A stretch of DNA of 64,000 nucleotides, from the NCBI GenBank assembly GCA_029718625.1, contig CM056377.1, forward strand, positions 94,976,998-95,040,997. Direction: 5' to 3'. The notes under the pieces were generated by a model. The model had not been told where the DNA came from, made no database searches, and was given only the letters and a program-made list of their open reading frames with translations. The number at the start of each line of letters is the position of its first letter. Within the stretch, counting starts at the first letter, position 1. Below, piece after piece: positions 45,527 through 55,539 of the stretch. Position numbers and translations under genes: made by a program. The stretch comes from Synaphobranchus kaupii (taxonomy: Eukaryota > Chordata > Actinopteri > Anguilliformes > Synaphobranchidae).

Positions 45527-48500
45527 CTGCAAAGAGTCAGAGACATACACTTACCACTCAACTCTCAAATACGTTCATTGAAAAATAAAATAAAAATCGC
45601 AAGATTTATGATGGTAAATTGCTTCTTAGTTTAAATCTTACTTTACTACTGGTTAATGCTGTAGATCCAGACAGAATTTCCTCTTTATCTTCCGAATTGC
45701 CACTTCCTGTAACAACATTACACAATTTATTTTTATAACAACCAAGCACTGTAATAATGCAGTATTGCTAAAACAGGAGGATGAAGGTTTTTTAGATGGC
45801 ATGAGATTCCATTTACACCCATATTAGTATTCATCTCACACATTGGCCAATAAGGTATTTAATAAGTGTCAGGGCTAATGGCACTGGCCCACTCGGTGTC
45901 CTTCCCCTGCAGCAGCCACAACATTGGCCATTTTGAAGGCATGAAACAATTTCAGAAATTAAACAGCCGAGGTTTTAACAGAAGCCATTTTATATTCCAT
46001 CAGAGAGAGAAAATACAGATAGGCCAGTTACACACTGGGATGCTCATCAGGCTTTAAAAAAAACAAGAAATACCGTAATTAGGGTTGTTTTTGTTTCTTT
46101 TAGATGGAAGAGTATTGATCAATACACAGAAAACAATTATGATGTTAGAGAAGCCAGAGAAAAAAAAGGACAGCCTTGCTTTTTCAAGGCTTGGTAAATT
46201 ATTATAATGACCTGCCTTACAATTGAAGAAGCATGAAGTCTTTTTTCCATAGGTCCTTAAATGTCATAATTTTTTTGCTGTTATAAAAAGAGATAGTTAT
46301 AGCTTCAGGGGGGAAAGGAAATGGATGCAGCAGACATACCTAATTTGAAAAGGCCTTTACTATGAAACTCCAGAACCAGCTCTGCAACCACGCCCCAGAC
46401 AACGAATCCCGCCAGGATGCCAGTGGACCAGGGCCCTGGAAGAAGCAGGGCCTGCTGATGGATCCCCAGGAATATGGCAACAACTGTAGCACAACAGGAC
46501 AGAACCAATGGCATTTACCCAGTGATTATATACATCCCCACTCCAATTACAATAACCCAAAGACAAATAGAACGTCTTTTTTTGCCTCTATCACCACTAG
46601 AGAAGAGAATGCCCTGATCCAGTCTAATCCTTGCACAAACGTTCCTCCAGTTTAATTTAATTTATCAATAGCAACATTACCTTTTTACAGAGCTGACACA
46701 GCGTAATATCAGTAACTGTTTAACACTCCACAGCAGTGCAAGATATACAGAAGGAAATTTGACTTGTGCTGTATACTTGACTTTGAAATTAATTCAAAAT
46801 ACGAATTCCACTAAAAATTTCTCCATTGTCTGAAATAAAAAAAACTACTTAAAAGCACCACATACCAGCAATTATCTCTGCAATAGTACCGGCACCCAAA
46901 TGCATCCAATTGAATATGTACCTTCTGAGGACAGAGAGGCAGCAGTGAACATTCATTTACTAAAGATTAATGCTAAAATTCAGATTGAATTCTAGTGTAC
47001 CATAACTAATACCTTAAAGGACACCTTAGACAGTCCAATACAATACAATCAGCAGTGTGTCATTCAATAACTATATTACATTGGATCTTGAAATTAATTT
47101 TCAGTATGTATTTACAAAATAGCCCCAGGGAAAGTGCAACTGGAACTGGACACATCAAGCCTGTGCATCAAGTCAACTGGCCTTTGAGAAAATTGTGTAT
47201 GCAGACCTAATCAAATTTGAATTAAGCTAAAAATTTGGTAATATAAATTTTGTTTAAAGGTGCAAGTCAATGAGTCAAAACTCGCAACAGTGTGAGGGGG
47301 AGGAGTTACCGTGTGGAGTCTGGAGGGGGTCTGAAGACAGCCATTAAAGGTTGAATCACTGCAAGAACCATGACAGTACAGCCAAGGTAAGGGTGAGCTC
47401 CAGCATGCTGGAAACCAGAGAAACTGTTAGACTGACCCTAACAACAAAGCAAGCTGTAGAAAAACCACAAACTGAACAACAGTCTCGCATGCATATAACA
47501 TGACATGGGGGAACCACAAAAATAGAGACAGAGAAAACTGAGAATACAACACTAAGTACTGATGGTGCCAGCAACTGGACAAAAGCCATTACATCTTCTT
47601 AAGACATGCCACAAGCCAGAACATGAAGCATAATTCAAAGTACAAGAATAATCTGTCATTTTAATTGACAAGTGATTCATCAGGTATACTGTATAAAGTT
47701 CCCATTTACTGTTCCTTGAGAATGGGAGCCCTCTGCTGGTCACAGTGGGAAAGAGCACACTGTTTTCAGAAATTGAGATTGAGTACTTGTTGAGATTACA
47801 TTATTTGCTTCATATACTATTAAGATTTACAAACACCCTTTATGGCACCCATCATACAGCCAATCATTGGGTTTCAAGCATTGAAAAAAAAAAACACTTA
47901 ATTTGTTCAAATCACTGATCTACATGGAATAATGATCTTTTAAAGTCTCTTCTTAGCCCATGATATCGTAGTTCCATCCATGATGACTGTCATATCACTG
48001 CCCAGCTAACATAAAAACTTAAGACAGCGGGACACGGGGGCCCTTTTTGATATGTTCGGAAAATAGTAACGATGGCAGAGCAAGGCTTCAACAGTCCAAA
48101 TATGTGTGTAGCAACACTGTTACCACAGGATTAGGTGAACCAATCAAAATACTTTGCAGAACCCCACAGCTGGCTCAATCCAAAGCGATTCAATTGGTTC
48201 AACTTGTTTCAACTGTAATCACAACTGGTTAAATCCGAAAGTCCAAAACACAGGTTAAATCCAGAAGAGTACAAATGGCTTGATTCTAATCCATGGCCCA
48301 CATACATCATGAAGAGTCTGTGGTAACTCCACATATTTTGTATCTTGACTTGAACCATCATGATACCCAATCAAACAGAGAAGTGACAGAAGAGAGGTTT
48401 ACCTGACTCCAGCCTCCTCTGTAAATAAAGGGTAAGATGAAGGCCACTGAGGTCAGCAGCACGGTCAGGACCATCAAGGCTCGATGCACCTGGTTGAAAC

Positions 48501-51500
48501 AGTGAGAGATTGATGGGTTCTGAGTTTTGTCCTATGAGAGTAGTTAAGCATGTGTGTGTACTGATCAATGATTTGGTGTAGCAGGTGAGGGATCATCATC
48601 TGGGCCTGGGTTGAAAACTGTATGGCTGGAGGGCAGAGGCCGAGACTGGACAGGCCTCTGCCCTCCCTGACCGGACATCTAGGTGCCATACGGAATCGGG
48701 CATGACTAATAATGTGTGTTGTTGATGAACAAAAGCATATGTCATTCCAGAACGAGGAGACATGCCCTCACATGTGAGTCAAGTCAAGGCCTCCGAGGGT
48801 ATTTAAGCCTGATTAGACGACCAGTGTGTTGAAGGTTGCTGTACCGCAAACTTGTGCGTGACATACAATTTTAAAAAAAACATCTACTTTTTTTTTGTGA
48901 CGTGTTTGTTGTGTTGGTGAATTCCAGCATTGTCCTGACTTGGATTACAAGGAAAGAAGCTGGGTCCTAACAAGATGAAATCCCCATTACTTATTCTTCT
49001 GCAGACTGCCACAATTACATCAAGGAACGCAGTAAATCTACTCAATCAGCTGAGAAATCAATGCAAACCATTTCAAAAAGAAAATAAGGTGCCAGGCAGT
49101 ATGTAACATCACCTATTGTGGAACAATCCATTAACCAAAAAGCACATGTTGTTACCACACAAGAGCAAAACCCTTACCTAAAAATGAAGATAAACAGAAA
49201 TCCATTACCTGAAACCAAACCCGCTGTCCACAGAGGGCTCTATCAGGCCAATCATCTTTGAAGTAACGCGCGATAATAATACCAGTGCTGACAGTGGTCA
49301 TCCAGGCAATAAGCATGAAAGCACCTGCCAGTTCAGAGTAGGAATTTATCAGTGCACTCAAAACAACAGGGCCCTAGGTTCCACAATCTGCTGTTGCGCT
49401 TTTAAACAAAACTCCTAATTTAAGTTATTTTACTCCAAGCGGGATAACTGCCAACCAGGATAAGACTGGCTTGCTGATATACAGTTTAAGACACATTTAT
49501 TATGAAAATTATACTTAGACTTTTATGCTTTATAATCTCCGAGCAGACTTACCATGGAATTTCAGGAGCAAGGGAGAGCGTGACCCGCTTAAATTCTGAG
49601 GTGGCCCAGTAATAACTGTCTGAAATTCAGATATCAGAGGCTGTCTGACATGTCTGCGGATCATACCTAAAAATTGTACAAAAAAAGTACAAAAAGTTGC
49701 AATCACCTCACTTCAAGCCTAGACCTCAGCCTATCTCCTGCACTTGTAGTTACTAGCTGTGTAAGAGAATGGTGATAATACAAAGGCAGTGGAAGTTATT
49801 ACCTTCTATATTTTTAGGACAATATTGAAATGGAAAACATGCCAAAGTTTCTACATACTGTTATCAGCTTCATGAAAAATATTAAAAAGGACAGTGAAAC
49901 TCACCAGTATCTCTGGAAGTGAATATAGTCTTAGTATAAAGTTATAAAAGTTCATTGCTTTTTTCATGACTTAAAATATAGGAGTAAAGCCTGACCATCA
50001 TCAGCACTCCCGTGTGCCATGAACAGGTAGTAGCTCTCGTTCAGGCTAAATCTGGTGAGGTCCTGTGAGATGTGAACGTTTCTGCTGAACCTGCATTGGA
50101 TGACCCCGTCCGATAGCCTCCACGCAGTGTCTGTTAGAAAGCTCTAGGAAAGAAGGATTCAGTGGCAGTTAGCAAGGCCACAGTTTGATTTGGGGAGAGT
50201 GCAGTTGATCACATGAATAGCAATACATTGACGAGAGATGCACACCATCCCAATCAGTGGTCTGCCAGGACAACAAAAACAAAGAAAACATGCAGTCCAG
50301 CACAGGAAAACAGAGCACAGCAATTCAAACAATGTAGAACAATTATTATTATTATTATTACTATTATTATTATTAAGTCATTATTATTATATTATTAAAA
50401 ATTATTCACAAAAAAATTATACTGAGAGATGAGGGCAAGAAAAAAACAAAAACAAATCAGTGCTCATAAAAAATAAACATGGCCTTATCTAATCAAACAA
50501 CAGCTGTTAAAACACAGGTTATCGCCAGAAACTGAGCACTTGCATGACAAGGACAATGTCCCTGAGGGAATGTCAATATTGCCTGCGACAGGTTGTACCT
50601 CCGACGCCAACACAGGATGGGTCCGGCCTGCAACATGGGCAGCATCAATGTCCACCCTGTTGCCATCTCGCACACACAGGTACACGTCGTCATTCCCCTG
50701 TAGCCAAAAACACCTTGTTTACATTCAGTCAAATCTGGTGATCTGGCCTGGACTAAGGGGTGCCCTTCAGCTTTTGGGGGCCCTAAGAAAAATGCTGTGA
50801 GATACCAATCGTAGACCGGGGGCATGTTTCGAATAGTGGTCATAAGCTAAGAAGGGGCCTTTTAGTGAAAGGCGGGGTCCTACGCACAGTGCGTATCTTG
50901 CGTATAGGACAGGTCGGCACTGCCTGGACTAGTTAAAAAGTTTAAAAAAGAAGATGGAATGGTGCTATGGCAATTTTTAGAAAACCAATTAAAAAATGTT
51001 TTCTTGGATTTATTATGCATTTTTGAACTATGCTTGTAAGGGAGATTTATTTGGTGGTGAGCTTGCTTGGTAAATCTAAAATATTAATTCTACCACTGCT
51101 GGAAGGCAAACAGCTAAGAATTCCAGATGAACTTGAATGACACGTTCCACATCTTCACTTATATGTTAAATCAGGTGACATTAACTTAGCTTTGTTTACA
51201 AAAGCTGAGCCCCCTTACTGCAGGTGCCAGCTCAGGGCCCCTTCCTCGTACATGGATAACTCAGTTAGCTAGCTAACTGCGCTGAGTAAAACCGGAAACC
51301 CCCCAAATATGATACATATGAAGTAGCAAAAACACTGTTCCGGGTTTTACTCACCGTAGTTAGCCAGGTAACTCCGTTAGCTGGCTATGAGGAACAGGGT
51401 CCAGGTAAGCAAAACCAGAATGTCATATTACAAACATTTACACTACTATCAACCTTCTCCGGCACTGTAGCGAGTAACAAAAAATTTTAAACTAAGTAAC

Positions 51501-53282
51501 TAAGTTGATTCTTTTTAGTTTACAATATACACTACTCACAAAAAGTTAGGGATATTTGGCTTTCGGGTGAAATTTATGGAAAATGTAAGTTCACGCTACA
51601 GTGATATTATACGTATCATGAAAGTAGGGCATTTAAGTAGAAGCATGCAATGGTGATTTCCTCATCTCAAACAATTTATTGAAACAAAAGCCAACAACAG
51701 TGGTGGGTATACCACAACAAAAATGTCAATGTCTCAATAACTTGTCATGTGCCCTTGAGCATCAATTACAGCTTGACAACGACGTCTCATGCTGTTCACA
51801 AGTCGACTTATTGTCTGCTGAGGCATGGCATCCCACTCTTCTTGAAGGGCGGCCCTCAGGTCATTGAGGTTCTGGGGTACAGAGTTACGAGCCTCTACAC
51901 GGTGAGTCAGCTGATCCCATAGGTTTTCTATGGGATTCAGGTCTGGAGAAAGTGCAGGCCACTCCATTTGAGGTACCCCAGTCTCCAGCAGCCTTTCCCT
52001 AATGATGCGACCTCGATGAGCTGGAGCATTGTCGTCCATGAAGATGAAATTAGGCCTGTGTTGTTCATGCAGGGGCACAATGACTGGATTAATGATGTTA
52101 TTCACGTAGTATGGGCTTGTCACTGTACCATTCACAAAGTGTAGGGCAGTTCTGTATTGACTAGACACACCTGCCCACACTGTAACACTGCCACCACCAA
52201 AGGGTCGTCTGGTGACAACAGTGGCTGATGCATAGCGCTCTCCTTGACGTCTCCAACATCGTTGGCGGCCATCATTTCTGCTCAACGTGAATCGACTTTC
52301 ATCAGAGAACAGCACTGAGGCCCACTGGTCCCTCGTCCAGCGTAAATGCTCCCTGGCCCATGCAAGACGATGACGCCTGTGCCTGGTGGTGTGGTCAGGT
52401 ACCCTTGCAGGTCGTCTAGCACGCAGACCACGCTGATGTAAACGGTTTCGAATGGTCTGACGTGACACTTGGGTGCCTCTCACCTCCCTTAAATGTGCCT
52501 GGAGTTGAGTGGCATTCATCATCCGGTTCCGCAGGGCACTGTTCACAATGAAGCGGTCATCAGTGTGGGATGTGGCCAAAGGACGTCCACTTCTATGCCT
52601 TTCTGTGACTCTTCCAGTCTCTCTGTATCTCTGTTGCAACCTGCTGATGACACTCTGTGACACTCTAAGCTCAGTGGCCACTTCCCTCTGAGAACATCCT
52701 GTTTGAAGCCTCGCAATGGCGAGGTACTGTTGATCAATTGTTAGGTGTCGTCTTGGTCTCATGATGTCAAAATGTGAACAGCATGATGACGAGGACTGTT
52801 TAAATACCAATTCTAATTGAACCAGGAAATGTATTGGTCGATTCATGGATCAAACACCTGTTGTGAATTTTGCCGTTCAGCTCCTTGTTAGAGAACAGCA
52901 AGTTGTGCAAAAAGTACTGAAACATTGAATAGTTGGACATGTGCATTCAAAAGTTTAGAGAAGGTCAAATTAATTTCACCTGTAAAGGTTATAGTGCATT
53001 TTAGGTTCATCCTGAAATTTCACCCGAAAGCCGAATATCCCTAACTTTTTGTGAGTAGTGTATATTTACAATATATTTGTGGGGACACCCACCATCCACT
53101 TGTCCAGCGACAAAGCAAAGGACATGTACCCATCGGCCGGCCCACTGAGCTCAAACAGCGTCCTCTGCCCCACTGTGGTGAAGGAGAGGAAAAAACAGAA
53201 GGGCTCCACCTCTGGGTTACAGCCCGCTGGGTCTCGCAGGCAGGACTTCTTGATGCCACAGCCCTCAGAGCTGAACTAAGGC

Positions 53283-53325
<43 letters not shown>

Positions 53326-55539
53326 TGAGTCACTCAGGCTCATGCAGTAAGCTGCACACAGAGGGTACCTCACAACAGATCTTAATCTTTACTGTCTTAA
53401 CCAGTGTCACAGGAGCTGCAATTGAACATGGTCTGACTCACTGGTCTTGGCAGCACTGTGGGTGTTGTGGTTTTTGCAGTGGCCTTGGTAGGGTGGGGTG
53501 GTCCTGGAGTTACCCCAGTTCGAGACACCACAGGGCCAGGAATTTTCACCCAGTAAACATTGTACTTCTGAACCACCGTCACCCTGACATACACAGACAC
53601 AAAAATATGCAGCACACAACATCAGTCAAGAACAAACAAACAGAAAACCTGTGGCTGGAAGGTGCAGTCTTGAAGATGTGTCCAAGTTCTTCCTTGAGGC
53701 TACTGCCATTAAACTGGGTTTTAATCGCAATTTATTTTCAGCGAAATGCACAAAATAGGCATTTTGTTGAACAAGCATAAGGCAGCCAGCTGCATTTCTT
53801 ATTGAGAATGAATGTAATGTTGGCCAAAGCTGGAAAGCGAGGGGACAACTGGACACTCACAGAAACTGGACACTGGGTGGAACGCTTATCGGAGAGTTCC
53901 AGATAACTTGGATCTGTCTCTTTTTGCTGGCACTTGTGTGACTCACAGCCGATCCCTTTAAATGATAGGGTTGAAGCACACTGAGTTTGGCCAGACACAA
54001 AACACCATTATTGTTTAATGACTGTAATTTAACATGAAACACCGTAGCTGTGTGGTTTCTGAGTTCATATGAAGAAACCTAACAGTTTAAAAGCATTAGA
54101 AAATCGCTTACCTGTGTGTGGCCACATTTCAATAGCTGTGACGCAGTGCTATCAACAAGAGTAAATGATCCCACTGCACTACCATCAAGATTTCGAGCAT
54201 CCCGAGCTTCGATAAGAAAACCCTTGAAATACGTAGTCCCAGATTTGGAGGCAGACAGGGTTACTGAAGACATGGTGATGAGAAACAAATCACAAATGTC
54301 AAATATTATTTGCTTTTCAACAAAATTATCGCTATTTGATCGTGCATATTGTCGCTATCCTATAAGGAATTTTCTCCAACATTCATTTCTGATCACTGTA
54401 ACAATGTTATGAAACAGCTGGACATACAGTACAGTACCTTGGATTTGATCTCCAGGACTAAATTTACTCTTGTCCACTGTTATTGTATAGGTGTTGGGTT
54501 TTGTGCTGGAATGGTGACCGTGATTTGGTTCCATGCTCCTGCAAGCATCTGTCACTTTTCCACTACTGAAACAGGCAACTGTCCTAAAACTAACTGTAAC
54601 CACCAGAGCCACCAGTAGACTTGGAGACAGCTGAAAAGAAGAACAAATTGACAAATCAGGCGATATGACATGCATTCTTAATTTATTCCCATCATTGGCT
54701 TTTATGGCCCTAAAGAACTTGAAAATAAAAATAATAATAATATATATTTTTTTAATTATTAATGTCTCTAAAAAAATTAATCTGGGAGTTAATATGGAAC
54801 TCCTGAATTAATTCTGTTCCATCTTATCTTCAGTTCACATCTCTAAATAAAGCATTGTGGGTTTTTAATGTTCATGTGACATAAATAAGTCCAGACTACT
54901 TCTCTTATAATTTATATAGCGTATGATTCATTCTCAGCCTGACTTCTGTATGACTTGCTGTCATTTCAGATTTTCATTTAAACTACCTTACCAACTGCCC
55001 GGGAAAGGGAGCACTTAATAGCAGGTATAAAAGTGTAAATCAGGGGCAGAAACGCAAAGCAGGTTATGCAAGGACATTTAATTTAAGCCTCATGGTCCCA
55101 CAATGTCCATACTGTACCATTTATCGAGTTAAGCTCACAACTCATTGATCTAAAATTGTATGTGAATTATCAAGACCACTGCCAACAATAAACAATCTGC
55201 TTCGTTCTATTCGCACGTAGCGTAGGCTAGATGGCGACAGACAGTTCAACCTTTTATTGAAATTAAATCCAAAATGTATTAGTAACTACTGTTTCTTGTT
55301 ACTTTTTAACTATAAAATGAAGCGACATGCTTTAATTTCTCTTCCTTAAGGCTTCGAAAGGTAGCCTATGTGAAAATGTAGCCTAATCGTTAAAATTTTG
55401 GGGCACCTGCCCACAACTTCTCCACGCCCAGCTAAACAAACCATGGTGAAACTATTCTTATTATACAAGTAGGCTACATTATACAGTATAATTATACGTT
55501 CTACAATTAGTTTCATAGAAAGTTCTCACAACTCACCAT
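45434..55539 (-). CDS. frrs1: Ferric-chelate reductase 1 (16 coding exons, 596 aa, complete)
   Basis: Minus-strand exons in transcript order: 55537-55539, 54438-54630, 54112-54263, 53861-53955, 53442-53583, 53093-53275, 50599-50697, 49996-50143, 49553-49666, 49209-49324, 48403-48489, 47310-47407, 46866-46924, 46340-46483, 45642-45706 and 45434-45526. They sum to 1791 nt in one frame; human FRRS1 is about 592 aa. Order of domains: signal peptide (residues 1-21), reeler domain (about 22-165), DOMON domain (about 200-335), six-helix cytochrome b561 core (about 370-545) and a last membrane helix at the C-terminus. Likely heme-ligand histidines are H376, H417, H449 and H485. It is a membrane protein that transfers electrons across the membrane to reduce ferric iron. 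It lies between palmdelphin and AGL, as in human. Confidence 0.95.
45642..45706 (-). CDS. frrs1: frrs1 coding exon 15
   Basis: [20 protein letters not shown] then SK; an acidic cytoplasmic-type linker. Acceptor gttacag, donor gtaaga after AAA; 65 nt, leaves in phase 0. Confidence 0.85.
46340..46483 (-). CDS. frrs1: frrs1 coding exon 14 (b561)
   Basis: [20 protein letters not shown] then a hydrophobic helix [20 protein letters not shown]. Acceptor gtgctacag, donor gtatgt; 144 nt, phase 1 to 1. Confidence 0.94.
   Translation of the reverse strand: MLPYSWGSISRPCFFQGPGPLASWRDSLSGAWLQSWFWSFIVKAFSN
46866..46924 (-). CDS. frrs1: frrs1 coding exon 13 (b561)
   Basis: [20 protein letters not shown]; the FNWMH motif carries likely ligand H485. 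Acceptor gtcctcag, donor gtatgt; 59 nt, phase 2 to 1. Confidence 0.93.
47310..47407 (-). CDS. frrs1: frrs1 coding exon 12 (b561)
   Basis: [20 protein letters not shown] then [12 protein letters not shown]; third core helix with likely ligand H449. Acceptor gtttccag, donor gtaact; leaves in phase 2. Confidence 0.95.
48403..48489 (-). CDS. frrs1: frrs1 coding exon 11 (b561)
   Basis: [20 protein letters not shown] and then FIYRGGWSQ; 29 codons, phase 0. The VH contains likely heme ligand H417. Acceptor caaccag, donor gtaaac. Confidence 0.95.
49209..49324 (-). CDS. frrs1: frrs1 coding exon 10 (b561)
   Basis: [20 protein letters not shown] and then [18 protein letters not shown], the first core membrane helix. 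Acceptor actggcag, donor gtaatg; leaves in phase 0. Confidence 0.95.
49553..49666 (-). CDS. frrs1: frrs1 coding exon 9
   Basis: [20 protein letters not shown] followed by [18 protein letters not shown]; leads into the b561 core and carries likely heme ligand H376. Acceptor atttttag, donor gtaagt; phase 1 to 1. Confidence 0.93.
49996..50143 (-). CDS. frrs1: frrs1 coding exon 8 (DOMON)
   Basis: [20 protein letters not shown] through [15 protein letters not shown], the end of DOMON. Acceptor tttcctag, donor gtcagg; leaves in phase 1. Confidence 0.95.
50339..50398. repeat. (ATT)n microsatellite, interrupted
   Basis: Two blocks of att units in FRRS1 intron 7. Confidence 0.9.
50599..50697 (-). 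CDS. frrs1: frrs1 coding exon 7 (DOMON)
   Basis: [20 protein letters not shown] and then [13 protein letters not shown]; 33 codons, phase 0. Acceptor ggctacag, donor gtacaa. Confidence 0.94.
51234..51402. repeat. Palindromic MITE-like repeat
   Basis: Left arm: ccccttcctcg...gataactcagttagctagct...gagtaaaaccgga. Right arm: the inverse (tccgggttttactcaccg...cgttagctggctatgaggaa). The arms are about 65 bp around a 40-bp centre. It lies in FRRS1 intron 6, 128 bp from the Tc1 element. Confidence 0.75.
51530..53060 (-). mobile_element. Complete Tc1/mariner transposon with intact ends
   Basis: Flanked by TA at 51528-51529 and 53061-53062. Both ends read CACTACTCACAAAAAGTTAG inward and stay matched for about 47 bp with one clear mismatch (TTTGG against TTCGG). 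The element is 1531 bp with one transposase gene on the minus strand. Near-identical ends and an open frame suggest a young insertion. It sits in FRRS1 intron 6, in the same orientation as FRRS1. Confidence 0.97.
51734..52762 (-). CDS. Tc1-like transposase, intact DD34E (342 aa)
   Basis: Start chosen at [12 protein letters not shown]; the frame is open 28 codons further upstream to 52846, but those codons do not look like the family. Two helix-turn-helix DNA-binding units lie at about residues 5-48 and 70-115, with a GRP hook (GRPLA) near 59-63. Catalytic residues are D154 (LFSDESRF), D244 (MDDNAPAH) and E279 (NPIENLW), leaving 34 residues between the last two. The C-terminus is complete with no stop or frameshift. 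It cuts and pastes its own element at TA sites. Confidence 0.96.
   Translation of the reverse strand: MRPRRHLTIDQQYLAIARLQTGCSQREVATELRVSQSVISRLQQRYRETGRVTERHRSGRPLATSHTDDRFIVNSALRNRMMNATQLQAHLREVRGTQVSRQTIRNRLHQRGLRARRPARVPDHTTRHRRHRLAWAREHLRWTRDQWASVLFSDESRFTLSRNDGRQRCWRRQGERYASATVVTRRPFGGGSVTVWAGVSSQYRTALHFVNGTVTSPYYVNNIINPVIVPLHEQHRPNFIFMDDNAPAHRGRIIRERLLETGVPQMEWPALSPDLNPIENLWDQLTHRVEARNSVPQNLNDLRAALQEEWDAMPQQTISRLVNSMRRRCQAVIDAQGHMTSY
53093..53275 (-). CDS. frrs1: frrs1 coding exon 6 (DOMON)
   Basis: [20 protein letters not shown] followed by [17 protein letters not shown] and [20 protein letters not shown], the DOMON start. 61 codons, phase 0. Donor gtgggt; a Tc1 transposon starts 32 bp beyond it in the intron. 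Confidence 0.95.
53285..53321. repeat. (AG)n microsatellite
   Basis: About 18 AG units, 10 bp upstream (in FRRS1 sense) of the exon 6 acceptor. On the minus strand it is a CT tract and probably serves as part of the polypyrimidine tract. Confidence 0.95.
53442..53583 (-). CDS. frrs1: frrs1 coding exon 5
   Basis: Begins [20 protein letters not shown] and runs into a Thr/Pro linker ending VLPRP. The donor gtgagt at this point keeps phase 0 with exon 6. A second candidate donor (gttaag) 40 bp further on would put exon 6 out of frame. Confidence 0.9.
53861..53955 (-). CDS. frrs1: frrs1 coding exon 4 (reeler)
   Basis: [20 protein letters not shown] and then [11 protein letters not shown], the last reeler strands. 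The acceptor (atttaaag) is weak in pyrimidines; the donor is gtgagt. 95 nt, phase 0 to 2. Confidence 0.9.
54112..54263 (-). CDS. frrs1: frrs1 coding exon 3 (reeler)
   Basis: Enters with [20 protein letters not shown], the classic reeler core, and ends KCGHTQ. Acceptor gtcttcag, donor gtaagc; 152 nt, leaves in phase 0. Confidence 0.95.
54438..54630 (-). CDS. frrs1: frrs1 coding exon 2
   Basis: Signal-peptide core, then the start of the reeler domain with [13 protein letters not shown] and FSPGDQIQ. The acceptor is tcttttcag and the donor gtactg; leaves in phase 1. Confidence 0.93.
55537..55539 (-). CDS. frrs1: frrs1 coding exon 1 (ATG only)
   Basis: The start codon is the last three bases of the exon; a perfect gtgagt donor follows at once. 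The upstream part is 5' UTR. The next exon supplies [15 protein letters not shown], completing a good signal peptide. Confidence 0.82.

Noticed and set aside
52763..52846. Upstream ATG extending the Tc1 transposase to 370 residues
   Set aside because: The extra 28 residues are hydrophobic/Ser-rich and unlike the family; the start at MRPRRHL fits the first DNA-binding helix.
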